64,000 nt of DNA from Molossus alvarezi. Lineage: Eukaryota; Chordata; Mammalia; Chiroptera; Molossidae. This document shows positions 22,521 to 33,085 of this stretch, piece by piece; the stretch's first letter is position 1; every line of letters begins with the position of its first letter. The notes beneath the pieces are model-generated. The model did no database searches. It was not told the DNA's origin and worked only from the letters and a program-made list of their open reading frames with translations. The stretch is taken from assembly GCA_037176705.1 (NCBI GenBank), contig CM073889.1, forward strand, positions 103,743,890-103,807,889, written 5' to 3'. Position numbers and translations under genes: made by a program.

Positions 22521-23096
22521 CCCTGGCTGGGTGGCTCAGTTGGTTGGAGTTGTAAGAATGAGGCGGAACGAGGCTGTGCAGGGTCTCAGAAGTGCAGGCT
22601 GATTGGGAACCAGCCTGCCCGACTACCTCTAAGGAGAGAGTAGCAACCGGCTTGTGCAGACCAGGGGTTTTTAAACTCAGGGCTGGGGGGGTGGTCGTTC
22701 AGCCAGGGGGACGTCCTCGTCTTTGCTTGGGCCTGGGGTCTCCCGAGTTCTTGATTGATGGGGACTGAGGTCTCCTGAAACTTGTTTTTCTCGTCCAGAG
22801 ACCATTTGCAGTTTCGGGTGGGTTAGTGTGGTTCCATCATTCCGTTCCTCCTGACTGGAGTGATGGATTTTGGTTTTCTGGAATGAGAGGCTTAGGGCAG
22901 TAATATGGAAGTTAAGAGCTAACAGGAGTGTCATCCTACACCACAAGGTTGTGGGTTCAATTCCTGGTCAGGGCACGAACCTAGGCGGTGGGTTCATCCC
23001 AGGTCAGTACATGCATGGGAGGCAATCAATTGATTTCTCCGCCCTCTGCTCCCTCTCTTATCAATAAAAACACGTCCTTGTGTGAGTATTTAAAAA
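22521..23096 (+). mobile_element. Old Ves SINE split by a solo LTR
   Basis: Two parts (22521-22550 and 22930-23096) join into one SINE: ACCCTGGCTGGGTGGCTCAG and GGTTGGAGT, then GTCATCCTACACC, the B box GGGTTCAATTCCT, and a tail TCAATAAAAACACGTCCTTG with TGTGAG. The tail carries both the classical AATAAA motif and a degraded stem-loop. The SINE's TSD is ATTAATGAA (22512-22520 and 23097-23105). Confidence 0.9.
22551..22924 (-). mobile_element. Solo LTR of an endogenous retrovirus, 374 bp
   Basis: The insert runs TGTAAG...CTAACA (TG...CA) and is flanked by the 5-bp TSD GGAGT (22546-22550 and 22925-22929), exactly inside a SINE head. This is the signature of integrase-mediated LTR insertion followed by LTR-LTR recombination. 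On the minus strand TTTAAAAA near 22668-22675 could be a TATA-like box with about 90-120 bp of R/U5 beyond it, so I place its sense on the minus strand. No retroviral genes are present. Class is unresolved (5-bp TSD). Confidence 0.87.
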
Positions 23097-23105
23097 ATTA
23101 ATGAA

Positions 23106-24329
23106 GGTCGTTTGTTAGACAACATTTGTCAAAATATATGGTTTATAGAGTACACTATAAGAAAAGAAGTCCTCAGTGTTAGAAATGCTGGCATCCACCA
23201 AACTGTACTCTGACCTTGACAGATGGAAGTCATTGTAGAGAATTGAATTTTATAGCCAATATTCACTGAACACCCATTTTATATACGTGCCCTAGTAACT
23301 GCTACGCGGGGTGCCTCCCTCCAGGGGCTCGCTTTGCTGCAGGAAGGCCGAGGGAGCACCTCTAAGGTCGCCTCTATGCGGAAGCCACGTCTCCTGTCCC
23401 CTTCACGTGTCGTCCACGCTGCAGCGTTCTCTCCATTATCGCTCGTTTTCTCAAAATGACGGGGATTTTATTTCTTTGTCCTGTTACGAGGTTTAAAAAC
23501 AGAGGTCTTTGAGAAGAGAACTTTGTTCTTACTTGGAAAGCAGTGCTCTTCTTTTATTTTTTGTTTTTAGCATTTCAGGCATTGAATTTTATGGATATTC
23601 AATTGTTTTACAAAGCCCTCATCAACTTGAGACTGCTGTTACGCTCATGTCTTCACATGGAAAGAGTAAAGAAGGCTTGCCTACTGTGTTCTTTAAATAC
23701 CACCAGGACATATTTAAAGCGTTGGCTAGTTGAAGAGAATGACTTCTTTCATCACTGACTGAACATACAAGGAGAAACATTAGCAGTAAAAAACAAGGTG
23801 TGATTTCTTTTTTTTAAAGAATATTTCTGAATGCTAAAAGGGACTGTTTTTCTGTAAAGACAGTCAAGGTGAAATACAATTGAGTAGAAGTAATAAAGTG
23901 AAAAAAACCTCTCCAGTTAATGCATGTCTAGAACTAAGCACAAAGGTGTTTCCTCCTAAACAAAAGGACCTTTATAAATGAGGGTGCACTTTAGAGAGAC
24001 TCTTTGCAAAGCGCCCCTGTGCAGTTCAGCGGGGCTCCTTCAAATGCAATGCATTATAAAGACTTGGGAAGAACCATACCCTCTGGAGAATGCCAGAGAG
24101 CAGAGTGTTTAGTTTTATTTCAAAAGCTCTGGTACACTGGTTGGTTTGAACTAACCTTTCATGATGCGTAGAGAGGAGATTTTATCCCATGTAAAAGTAA
24201 AGAGAAAAAAGTTGAGCTTTTATTTCTTGTTTTCTCCCTTTCTCTGGTCTCCTGTATTTCTCCTATCAGCCCTACCCCAAGACTGCTTCTGATCCTGGAT
24301 GCTCTAGTTCCCCCCACCCCAAGTCTATT
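23106..24329. other. No gene or recognisable repeat
   Basis: Unassigned DNA. A CpG-bearing patch at 23300-23450 shows no coding signature that I recognise. Confidence 0.5.
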
Positions 24330-24341
24330 CCTAAGCCCTCT

Positions 24342-24547
24342 GTTTAAAAAAAAACAAACATTTTTTTTCTTTATTGATTTTAGAGAGGAAGGGAGAGGGA
24401 GAGAGAGGTAGAAACATCAATGAGAGAGAACATCAACTGGCTGCCTCCTGCATGCCCCCCACTGGGGATCAGGCCCTGACCAGGAATCGAACCGGCGACC
24501 TCTTGGTGCATGGGTCGACGCTCAATCACTGAGCCACACCGGCTGGA
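24342..24547 (-). mobile_element. Ves SINE, classical type
   Basis: Minus-strand classical Ves: TTTATTGATTTTAGAGAGGA tail region, CACTGGGGATCAGGCC, GGAATCGAACCGGCGACCTC (B box in reverse) and GAGCCACACCGGCTGG head. The TSD CCTAAGCCCTCT is a perfect 12 bp at 24330-24341 and 24548-24559. Confidence 0.95.
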
Positions 24548-24559
24548 CCTAAGCCCTCT

Positions 24560-26350
24560 ATTTTGACTTAACTTCTGAAACTGTACTTTCAACTCCCTCC
24601 ATCCCCCCTTTTTTTCTTAGCCAAGCATTTTTATTTAGTCCTAAATATGCAGTCCTGGATCTCGGCCTTCCCCTGTGTCTTCTCTGCAGCAGCATCCTGG
24701 CCCGCTGATCGACCCCTCTATCATGACTTCCTAGACAGAGGTCACTAGTTCTCTTCTGCTAGACTTTATTTGCGCTTCCTTGCTCCCCTTTAAGTGACTG
24801 TACTAGAGAAATCAACCTTTGCAAAGTTGGGATTTTATCCCCAACACTCTGCTAAGAGAGAAGTAAATTTCCGAACAGTTGAGGGGAATTTATTCCCTAT
24901 TATGTTCCTCCTATAAACATTTTAATTTTAAAACCTGACACTCTACCCAGCAGAACTAGGTAACACATTTGCCTAGGAAGGTAAATCATTACTATTTTAT
25001 TATATCGCATAAAACTGGTGAAAGGCTTAAATGTCTTTGGACAGATGGTGCCCGGTGAGATCCAAGGAAGCTAAAAACAAGAGAGCATACTGACTCCCAG
25101 TGTTCAGACGTTTCTAGAAATATGTTGTGAGTCATCATGAAAAACAGACCTACAATACAGATACTTTCAGACAGAAAGCGTAGCTGTAGGTTCTATTTCA
25201 TGTACAAGTGAAGAATGAATGATTATGCAGGGAATTCAGTTTCCATAGGCTGTCCATTTGAATGAGTTGGACACCCTGACTTGTTTCTCTTACAACCGCT
25301 CTGGAAAGTGATTTTAACATCTCTTTAAACTCTCTGAGTACCATAAGCATACATGTATCCAGAACTCCAAATAATTTATTTTCACTCTGCTTTTACTTGA
25401 TAACACAAAGAAAAATCAAACGACCTAAAAATGCGACTACCTCTCACGGGGCTGCATCGTTTTAGTCTCGGTATCCTCAGGCAGATTGATGGAGATGAAT
25501 GTGAACAATGCCATTTGAGGCCTGTCAAGAGCCTATAATTCTTTCAGAATCCTTATAAAAATTAAATTATGTGCATTGAAATATTGAGTGTATTTTACTC
25601 GACTTTCTGTTTCAAGCAATGTAGTGTTGAAAAGATGTTCTTAATCCAAACCTTGCTCCCAGACATCTGCTAAACAGCCAGTCACTTAACAAGAGGCCAA
25701 ATGCTCAACCCCTTTAAATTTAGGACTTTACAGAAACCCTGTTCTCTTTTACTTTGCCTTCTGTGTCAGTACAATTTTGGGGAAGGTGACTTAGTGTCGG
25801 TCTTTGGCAAAGACTTGGCAAACGTTTCTATCCTGGCTGAAGTAGCTTTGGCTGGTTTAGAGAGACCTCAAAAACATTGTAAGTACAGTAAATGATGCTG
25901 TTCTTTGTGGAAACTGCAAGCATCTTCTGATTTGAGAAGGAGCTATTCAATAGGGGTGTGTGTGTGTGTGTGTCCTGGGCCTTTTTGTGATGGAGTTAAC
26001 AATGAAGGGGGAAGAAAGAGAAAAGGAGGAAAGGGTATATTTAAAGACCATGGATCTGAAGTTTTCTCTTTTTGAATATTTGAAGTGAAACAAGAACTGC
26101 TATTACAAACTGATATGAAATGTCCTCGTGTTGTGAAGCTTAATAAATATACTCCTATCTTTCTAAAGCTACTGAAATAAACCCAGCTGCTCCTTGGCCG
26201 CCTGGTGCTTTGATTTGTACGCGTGTGCAGAGCCCGGGTCCTCGCTTTATTTACGGTCTGTGGAGTAGCTGCTGTTCTGCCTCTAGCCCTTGCGGCTGGC
26301 AGAGGTTTGCTGCGACAAAGTCGTGGCCTGGTGAACGCCTCAATTACAAA
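24560..26350. other. No gene or recognisable repeat
   Basis: Largely AT-rich unassigned DNA, with a (GT)n at 25956-25973. No repeat landmarks or coding features are visible. Confidence 0.5.
25956..25973. repeat. (GT)9 microsatellite
   Basis: A short perfect GT run. Confidence 0.85.
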
Positions 26351-26357
26351 CATCAGA

Positions 26358-26587
26358 GCCCTGGCCGATTCTGCTCAGAGGTTAGAGCGTCGGCCTGCGG
26401 CCCGAGAGACCCGGGTTTGGTTCCCGCTCAGGGTACGTACCTCGGTGGCAGTTTGTCCCTGGCCCCAGTTGGGTGGCGGCCACTTGATGTGTCTCTTTTG
26501 CGTCGATGTTTCTCTCCCTCTCTCACCCCCCACTCTATCTGAACTAAAAATGAAAAAATGTCTTCTGGTGAGGATAAACAACAGCAG
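26358..26587 (+). mobile_element. Ves SINE, full length
   Basis: The head is GCCCTGGCCGATTCTGCTCA (A box mutated), the B box GGGTTTGGTTCCC, and the tail TCTATCTGAACTAAAAATGA, with the stem-loop changed to TCTTCTGGTGAGGA, where C-to-T keeps a G-U pair. The TSD CATCAGA is at 26351-26357 and 26588-26594. Confidence 0.9.
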
Positions 26588-26689
26588 CATCAGAAGCTAT
26601 CAGAGGTAAATGGCACTTTTTGCTCTGTGGCATCCTGCCCTTCTGGTCTCAGGTGTACATGTGACAGGGTGCATGGAGGTGAGGGGGGT

Positions 26690-26790
26690 TCTGTGACTCC
26701 TCAGTATTGCATAGCTACTGAGTGGGCAAAACCAGAATTTGAACCCAGGTCAGACTCATGGTCGAGATGCATCTTTATAACTAAAGGAGG
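26690..26790 (-). mobile_element. MIR SINE fragment
   Basis: The tract ATAGCTACTGAGTGGGCAAA, then CCAGAATTTGAACCCAGGTC, is the MIR core read in reverse (AGCTAGTAAGTGGCAGAGCC type in the consensus). Confidence 0.6.
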
Positions 26791-26980
26791 CTCTGTCCAG
26801 TGATTTTAGCAATTTTACCCAAATACCTGAAATTAACCCGACTTTCAAAATACTCCTGTAGAATGCAACTGAAACCCACATATCAACATTGAAAAGCCAA
26901 AGTGCCTGGATGGTTATTACAAAGGACAGCAGCATAGTGTTCACTTCTTAACAACAAGCAGAAAACAAAACCCTCTAAGC

Positions 26981-27071
26981 GCCCTGGCCGGTTTGGCTCA
27001 GCGGTTGGAGCATCGGCCTGCGGACCAGAGAGTCCCGGGTTCGGTTCCTGCTAGGGGCACGCACCAAAAAG
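26981..27071 (+). mobile_element. Head-only Ves (85 nt)
   Basis: The tRNA head alone, 26981-27065, from GCCCTGGCCGGTTTGGCTCA through the B box GGGTTCGGTTCCT to GGGGCACGCACC, then a short A tail (AAAAAG). The TSD is AAAACCCTCTAAGC (26967-26980) and AAAACCCTGCAAGC (27072-27085), with two mismatches. The extent and 3' junction are identical to those of the copy at 14169-14253. Confidence 0.9.
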
Positions 27072-27085
27072 AAAACCCTGCAAGC

Positions 27086-28080
27086 CATTGATATCCATTA
27101 ATTCCTGGTGCTTTGTTTTATCTCTGTTTCAAATTGTCTAAAGAATAAATAAGGCTGATTATAATTGAATCAGTAGAATCAGTGGCTAGTTTGGCTAATT
27201 ATAAAGATAGAATTGTTGTAAGGTATAAAAACTTTGAATTCTACTTGCACCGCAGATAAATAATTTTCTTTTTCGACTTCGCTGGCAGATCTTTGAGGGC
27301 AAGGGTAGTGTTCTTCATTTGGAATCATTAATGGCTACCATAGTCATTGTCGATAAGCATTTGTTGAATTAGCTTAAAGAATATTTCTGGATTATACATT
27401 TTTTGAAATAGCATTCACGTCCCTGTAGTGTTTGGTGGATTAATAAAACTAGTGTGGCAGGTTTTCTGATGAGAGAGGGCATCCAAGGGTTCTACTCAAT
27501 ACAGACCTTCAGCAAAACGTGTAGTGTTCTAAGTGTTCCCTAGATAATACTGCGATCCAATTGCCCGCAGAATCAAATGCAACATGGCATGTAAAGCTTC
27601 AAATGAGTCATTTAACAAAAATGTATTCCAATATTTTGATTTTTGTATGCAGTCTTAAGGACAGTGATGGAGTAGAACAGATAACATTCTGTTTTCTAAA
27701 TGAAATTCTAGGAGATGCTCTGTGAAATGCCATTCCCAGTGGTGTTGCAGCATCTTATCTTTGCGATGTAGGTTTTAGTCCTTGATTCAAGGTGTCGTTT
27801 CTAATGTGTGTAGGTGAATATGAAAATGATAATATGTTTGGTACACAGATTGCTGTCCTTCTCAGTTAAAAATGACACCGACGGTGTGATTAGATGCATA
27901 TATAAATAAGTTTGAAAACCTCTTTGTGAGATATCATTTTCAACTCCAAACAGGTGTTGCATACATTTTTGGATCAGTGACTAATCATAAATAGCAAACG
28001 TACATTGCTTTAACATATCACATTGTATTCAGAAGTACATTGTGTTCCTGAGAGACTAAAAGCAGTATAGACTGGAGTAA
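27086..28080. other. Unassigned DNA with a likely L2 end
   Basis: Apart from an L2-like 3' end at about 27265-27372, this is AT-rich DNA with no recognised feature. Confidence 0.45.
27265..27372 (+). mobile_element. L2 LINE 3' end fragment
   Basis: GCTGGCAGATCTTTGAGGGC with AAGGGTAGTG, then ATAAGCATTTGTTGAATTAG, matches the L2 3' terminus (GAGGGCAGGG ... AATAAATATTTGTTGAATGA). Confidence 0.65.
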
Positions 28081-28114
28081 AAGCACCACAGTTGTTCTTC
28101 TTTCTTCTTCTCCT

Positions 28115-28450
28115 TCTCCTTGTCTCACTCATGGATCAGCTGGGTGGTTCTGGTCTGGGCCAGCTGGACTGTCTCGTGTACCTGCAGTCAGCTGGTTTAT
28201 GACAGGCTTGGCTGGAAAGATGGGGCCTCTCTCCAGGTGGTCTCATCCTCCAACAGGCTAGCTTGGGACCACATGGCGGTTCTGTGAAGTCACAGGGTCC
28301 CAAGAGTGGGAGTCCAAGCTATGAGGTCTGTCTCGTGAGCCCTAGGCTGGAACTCACAGTGCAGCTTCTGGCACGTTCTGTTGGTGAAAACCCATTACAT
28401 AGCCAGCAAGATTCAAGGAGTAGAGAAATACACTTTCTCTCTTTGCTGAG
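28115..28450. mobile_element. Ancient interspersed repeat, family unnamed
   Basis: The run GGATCAGCTGGGTGGTTCTG, GCAGTCAGCTGG, CTCTCCAGGTGGTCTCATCC, CATGGCGGTTCTGTGAAG and AGATTCAAGGAGTAGAGAAA recalls a common mammalian repeat seen at many loci. I cannot assign its name from memory. It is not a coding region. Confidence 0.4.
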
Positions 28451-28561
28451 AAGCAACCATTTTTATAATTTAACACAGCTAGTGTTGCGATTCTCACACT
28501 GGTCTGCTCAAGAAGAAGTATTTTTAAATAATAACCATAACCACAACAATAACAGTAATAG

Positions 28562-28700
28562 CTAACACCTATGGATGATTTACTATATGCCCAGCATAGT
28601 AAATGCTTTACATGGTTTAACTAAATTAATTTTTACTATAGCAATATAAGGCAGATATTATTTTTCCCTACTGGTAGATAAGGAAACTTTGTCATAGAGT
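28562..28700 (-). mobile_element. MIR SINE fragment
   Basis: TTTACTATATGCCCAGCATAG, AATGCTTTACATGGTTTAAC and GGTAGATAAGGAAACTTTG follow MIR 3' sequence in reverse order. Confidence 0.65.
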
Positions 28701-28770
28701 TCTCCAAAATGAGATTTCCCTGGTGAAATAAATTTGGGAAATATAAGTTTAATCAATGCTGAAGAATCAA

Positions 28771-29068
28771 TCTGTCTGTCTGTCTGTCCGTCCGTCCGTC
28801 TGTCCATCCACCCACCCACCCACCCTCCACCCACCCACCCACCCACCCACCACCCACCCTCCCACCCTCCTTCCATCCACCCACCCACCATCCATCCATT
28901 CACCCACCCACCCACCATCCACCCACTCATCCACCCACTCATCCACCCACCCACCATCCATCCACTCACCCACACACCCACCCACCATCCATCCACTCAC
29001 CCACCCACCCACCATCCACCCACCCACCCACCATCCATCCACCCACCCACCATCCATCCATCCATCCA
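28771..29068. repeat. Complex tetranucleotide array (TCTG, TCCG, CCAC, CATC)
   Basis: About 300 bp of pyrimidine/A-rich tetranucleotides. It begins TCTGTCTGTCTG and TCCGTCCGTCCG, then long CCCA runs with CATC blocks in a higher-order pattern (CCACCCACCCACCATCCATC recurring). The minus strand carries GGGTGGGTGGGTGGG (for example opposite 28811-28825 and 28830-28848), a very stable G-quadruplex motif. Long open frames on both strands here (His/Pro/Thr-rich or Trp/Gly-rich) come from the repeat and are not genes. Confidence 0.95.
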
Positions 29069-29071
29069 ACC

Positions 29072-30004
29072 TGTGGGCCTTTTCATAGTTTTGAATGTAA
29101 TACTATACATTGTAAATCTTACAGAAGGGAAAGTTGTAGGCCTCATTTTCTAAGCTTGGTACCTAAGAACTCTTCCTATGGACTATCTGTTAACATCTTA
29201 AGAGACAGTGGCATTCTATGGGATCCAGTTGGAAACTGATGTAATATTGTATTTTGCCTTTAAACTGGAAACAAATCACCCCTAGTTTACACCAAATGTA
29301 GCTTTGTCACTGAGAATATAAATATATATGCAAAATACCTTATTTCTTCCCCTCAGTTGTCTCCTTTGTACAAAATAACACATACACCCTATAGACAGGT
29401 AAATAGCCAGTTATATCTCGGAATCGTCTGAAGGTTTCTGATTCAGGTTTACTTGCATTGCTATATTCTGCTCCCTCTCCTCCTCCTGTTAAACCACTCC
29501 TCCCATCCTTTTGTATGGGCATCCACCTGAGCAGTAGCACAGTGTTGACTGGGCTGACAGTTGGTAAATTATATGAACAGAAACTATCCCTGTGTCAAAG
29601 TGCTTCCGTATCATCGACTTCAAGATCATTAAGTTAGAAAGAACTCCCGACCCCAAACCCCAGTCATATGAATAACTCAGTAGCTTGGGGAGAGTTATCT
29701 CTAGCTCTTCAGTGTTTAGTATTTACTATTTAATGTTACTATTGCCAGGGAAACAGCCTCAAGTCTCGGGGTTCTGAAATCAAGATTGGGCTATATATGG
29801 GAATTTAAATATCCAGGTAGGAGAGGGATGATCTTAGCACACAAAGCTTCATTAAGATATTAAAAAAGAAAGAAAAATAAACAACAAACAATAAGTCTGT
29901 GTATTTGTTTATATATTTATGATCATTTGCCTTAGAGACCCAGCACATTCATTCAACCCATGTACCCACTGGTCTCTTGAGGAGTTTGTAAAAGAATAAG
30001 TAGT
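29072..30004. other. No gene or recognisable repeat
   Basis: Unassigned AT-rich DNA with no credible coding or repeat signature. Confidence 0.5.
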
Positions 30005-30185
30005 GACTTACTATTAACTAAGTAAATGTCAGTATTTTATTAATCCTCAGAACAACCCAATGAAATGGGTATTTTCATCCTCATTTTTATAGATTCAGAC
30101 CAAGGGACTGAGAAAAGTAAACTGTTCATAGTAACACAGGGAATAAGAGGGAGATGGGATTTGAACTTGAGTTTGTTTAACCAGA
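30005..30185 (-). mobile_element. MIR SINE, ancient
   Basis: TATTAATCCTCAGAACAACC, CAATGAAATGGGTATTTTCA, AGGGACTGAGAAAAGTAAAC and GATGGGATTTGAACTTGAG give the full MIR core in reverse. Confidence 0.75.
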
Positions 30186-30881
30186 AGAGCTGAAACTGAA
30201 GGAGTAGACAGGATAATAAAGAGATAGACATGTGTTCCTCGTGCACAGGGCTGAACTACCTACCTCAGGATCCGTGTCTGTGATGGAGTGGCCAGGTTCC
30301 GGTTTGCATGAGCTGAGCTGTGGCCTTAGGTGTCTCTTCTTGTTTTCAAATGTCTGCATGCACTCTTTTCTGGGCAAGAAGTCTTAGTGGAGGGATGGTG
30401 TATAGGTGCATGGAGCAATTTTACTGCTGAGAGGAATGAAGGGGTCTTTGAACTTGAACCCATCCTTATTCAGCTATCTAGAGATTAAAAATGAATTTTT
30501 GTGTTAAGCTGGGCACAGGACTTGAAGGAACTCGTACAAAATTCTGAAAGCTGTGAAATCTGCTGGGAGACAATCCGTAAGAGAAAAAGCTTAAACCTCT
30601 TCCTGCGGAGGAAAAGGCTGATCTCTCTATACTTCAGCCTGGAGGGGAGGCAGAGCTGGAAATTCAGAGGGTTTTGAATAAAATTTGAGCCCAGTAGCAG
30701 CTGGGTACAGTCAAGGGCACCCAGGGGCATGTGGGTAGGCCAGGCAGGTTCTGGGGACCCCCAGAAATAACTGAGAACTGGCCCCAGGGCACATCGAAAG
30801 GCACCTGGACCCTAGATAAGGAATAGGGGCTACTCACACACAAGTAACAGCATCTGTGCCACAGGCAGGTAGGGTCTCGTT
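30186..30881. other. No gene or recognisable repeat
   Basis: Unassigned DNA between the MIR and the CA repeat. Confidence 0.5.

Positions 30882-30909
<28 letters not shown>
30882..30909. repeat. (CA)14 microsatellite
   Basis: A perfect CA run of about 28 bp. Confidence 0.95.
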
Positions 30910-30912
<3 letters not shown>

Positions 30913-30974
30913 TATATCACTTCTCTCTTTTGTGTTACCACTGACCTAAAACTGATTTTTAAAATTTTATTTTT

Positions 30975-31075
30975 CACCTATCCTATCTGAGCTCAGAGAT
31001 ATTCATCTCTACCTCACTGTTCTTAGCACACTACTGACATTCAGTGCATGTTCAGTAAATGTGTGAATGAATAGA
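30975..31075 (+). mobile_element. L2 LINE 3' end fragment
   Basis: ATCTGAGCTCAGAGATATTC, TCTTAGCACACTACTGACAT and GTTCAGTAAATGTGTGAATG fit the L2 3' end, which normally closes with CTCAATAAATGTTTGTTGAATG. Confidence 0.55.
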
Positions 31076-32374
31076 ACAGGCTTATTTGTATTTATATATA
31101 TTTATGCACATCAATTGGCAAGAGCTATATATGTGACCAATTTCTAAGCAGCTGCCTATAAATGTAGAATTTTAAAGATAGTGAATGTTTTTCTCTACCT
31201 CCACAGACTCATATAAACCCTTAATAACCCAAGAAACAGAGAGAAAATGCTGTTTCTCAGGATGGAGAATATACTCCAAGGGCATCACTGCTTCACCCTA
31301 CATAAGGCAGCAGCTTTTCTTAGGGGCATGGGGGACAATATTCCTTTTTGGTTATTCCATGGGGGGGAGATACACAGAGGAACCTGGTGAGCCAACTGAT
31401 GAACCCAGTGAGGAAGTACTGTGTGTGTTTCCTAAGAAGCTAGAGTTTAATTCAGGCGGATGTGCTTCCCGGCAACATGGTTACAGACTTCCTCTTCCAT
31501 CATTCCTGTTTCCAAAATGTTCAACCTTCACACACAGATCCAGAGCTTTATACTCTATGCTAATATCTCAATTCTGCAGTTAAGCATTGGAGACATGAGG
31601 AAAGACATGTTCTTCCATTTAGATCGATTCTGCCTGTCTATAAACAATGGTGAAGTCTTAGATCAGTGATTGGGAGAACACCCGAGTGTGACCAACTTAA
31701 AAGTTGGCAACACGTGCTGTTATAACATCTCTCTGGGACATCATTGTAGTTCTTCAAGAAGGACAGACAAGAGCAACGGACGAGATTGAGGACAGGGCTC
31801 AGATCTACGAAGCAGCGCCTACATTAGGATATGGGAGGTCTCATCAAACCTTATGAAAACCGTGAATACTGACAGCACTGAAATCACTTATATTTGAATA
31901 GGCTCTAAAAGTAATCAAAGTAGGGATAACAGCAGCTTTTCTTCCCACGTTATAGAAGAGACGGAGCTTTACTTCCTGGGAGATGAGATCCGGGGGGACC
32001 GCTCCCAGCCACAGTGAAGGAAGGATGGAATTGGTAAGAGCGCAAGTCCCGCTGGGCCACGAGTTTACCAGGTTAAGTGGGTCGTACAGATGCTTCTTAT
32101 TCTCTCCTCGCCGGTACCTGGGTTTATGGAGCAGGGCTGAGGGTCTGCACATAATGACTGAGTGCCCCAGATGGACTTTGAGAAGTTTATCCGGGCAGTA
32201 GGGGAGAGAGGGTTTCAGCGTTAGGCGTGGGGAGGGGTGGGCACAGCTCCGAGCCCTTGGGCCACGCCGCCATTTCTGTTCGGTGCTTTCTTTACTGATG
32301 TCAAAGCACCCTGCAGGAGACAGTGTTACCATCACCTCCAATGCTTCCAAAGATAAAAACAACAATGACAATCA
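31076..32374. other. Unassigned DNA with two longer open frames
   Basis: Contains a 132-codon frame (31185-31583, plus) and a 175-codon frame (31844-32371, minus). Neither shows a domain, signal peptide or codon pattern I recognise, and lengths like these can arise by chance in 64 kb. GC content rises around 31980-32290. I cannot exclude an unrecognised LTR or pseudogene. Confidence 0.35.
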
Positions 32375-32590
32375 TTGCATTCTTTCACATCTCACCATGT
32401 GTCAGAGTTTGTTAATCCTTTATATTCTTTATTTCATTTAGTACATACAAACTTTAGAAATTAATACTTATTATCTCTGTTCAGCATAAGACGAAACTGA
32501 CACTTCGGTGCATAATTTGACCAAGGTCAAACCATTTGTAACTGACCTATGGACCACGATTTAAACTCAGGCCACCCATGCCCAGTGTCT
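32375..32590 (-). mobile_element. MIR SINE, ancient
   Basis: TCACCATGTGTCAGAGTTTG, ATTCTTTATTTCATTTAGTA, GACGAAACTGACACTTCGGT and ACCACGATTTAAACTCAGG are MIR core motifs in reverse. Confidence 0.7.
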
Positions 32591-32629
32591 CTGTTCTTCT
32601 TCATTGGATGAAACTTAGAAAATACTTTC

Positions 32630-32775
32630 ATGTGAATTAACTCAACAAATCCTTACAACAACTCAGCTGGATCAAGAGTATCAGAGAGTTATCGGTAAGA
32701 GAAAGGAGAATCTGAGCAGTATGGTTATTTTCCCCAAGGTCATATAGATATAAGTTTTTTAGCCAGAACTTGAAA
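32630..32775 (-). mobile_element. MIR SINE fragment
   Basis: AACAAATCCTTACAACAACT, GAGAAAGGAGAATCTGAGC, CCCCAAGGTCATATAG and CCAGAACTTGAAAATG give a second MIR in the same orientation directly after the first. Confidence 0.6.
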
Positions 32776-32924
32776 ATGTTTCGTAATAAATTAAAGTTTG
32801 TTTGTTTTTACCTGCCCATATTTCTTTTATATGACAATAGATGGGATACACAATGTTTTTTGTTTTTTTTTTTTTAATCGGCATAGGATTCGCACATCTA
32901 GCCTCTGTTACTGAAGGAATATGT

Positions 32925-33085
32925 AATTTTAAGAAAATTAAGAAGGCTCCCTGAGCCTCTGCTTCTTCATTTCTAAAATGAGTATAACAATACTCACAAA
33001 GACATTACAGGATTTACATTAAAACATAAGCAAACATGTCTAGCCAAGGGCCCAACATGTTCTAGGTATTCCCTGTATAATCTCT
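32925..33085 (+). mobile_element. MIR SINE fragment
   Basis: CCCTGAGCCTCTGCTTCTTC, ATTTCTAAAATGAGTATAAC, ATTACAGGATTTACATTAAA and AGGGCCCAACATGTTCTAGG follow MIR order on the plus strand. Confidence 0.65.

Noticed and set aside
28771..29068. CRISPR-like array
   Set aside because: Units are 4 bp simple repeats without spacers, in a mammalian genome.
28658..29153. Long frames of 100-139 codons on both strands
   Set aside because: Low-complexity translation of tetranucleotide repeats; no gene features.
31185..31583. 132-codon plus-strand frame
   Set aside because: No recognisable domain, no flanking splice pattern, and a length compatible with chance.
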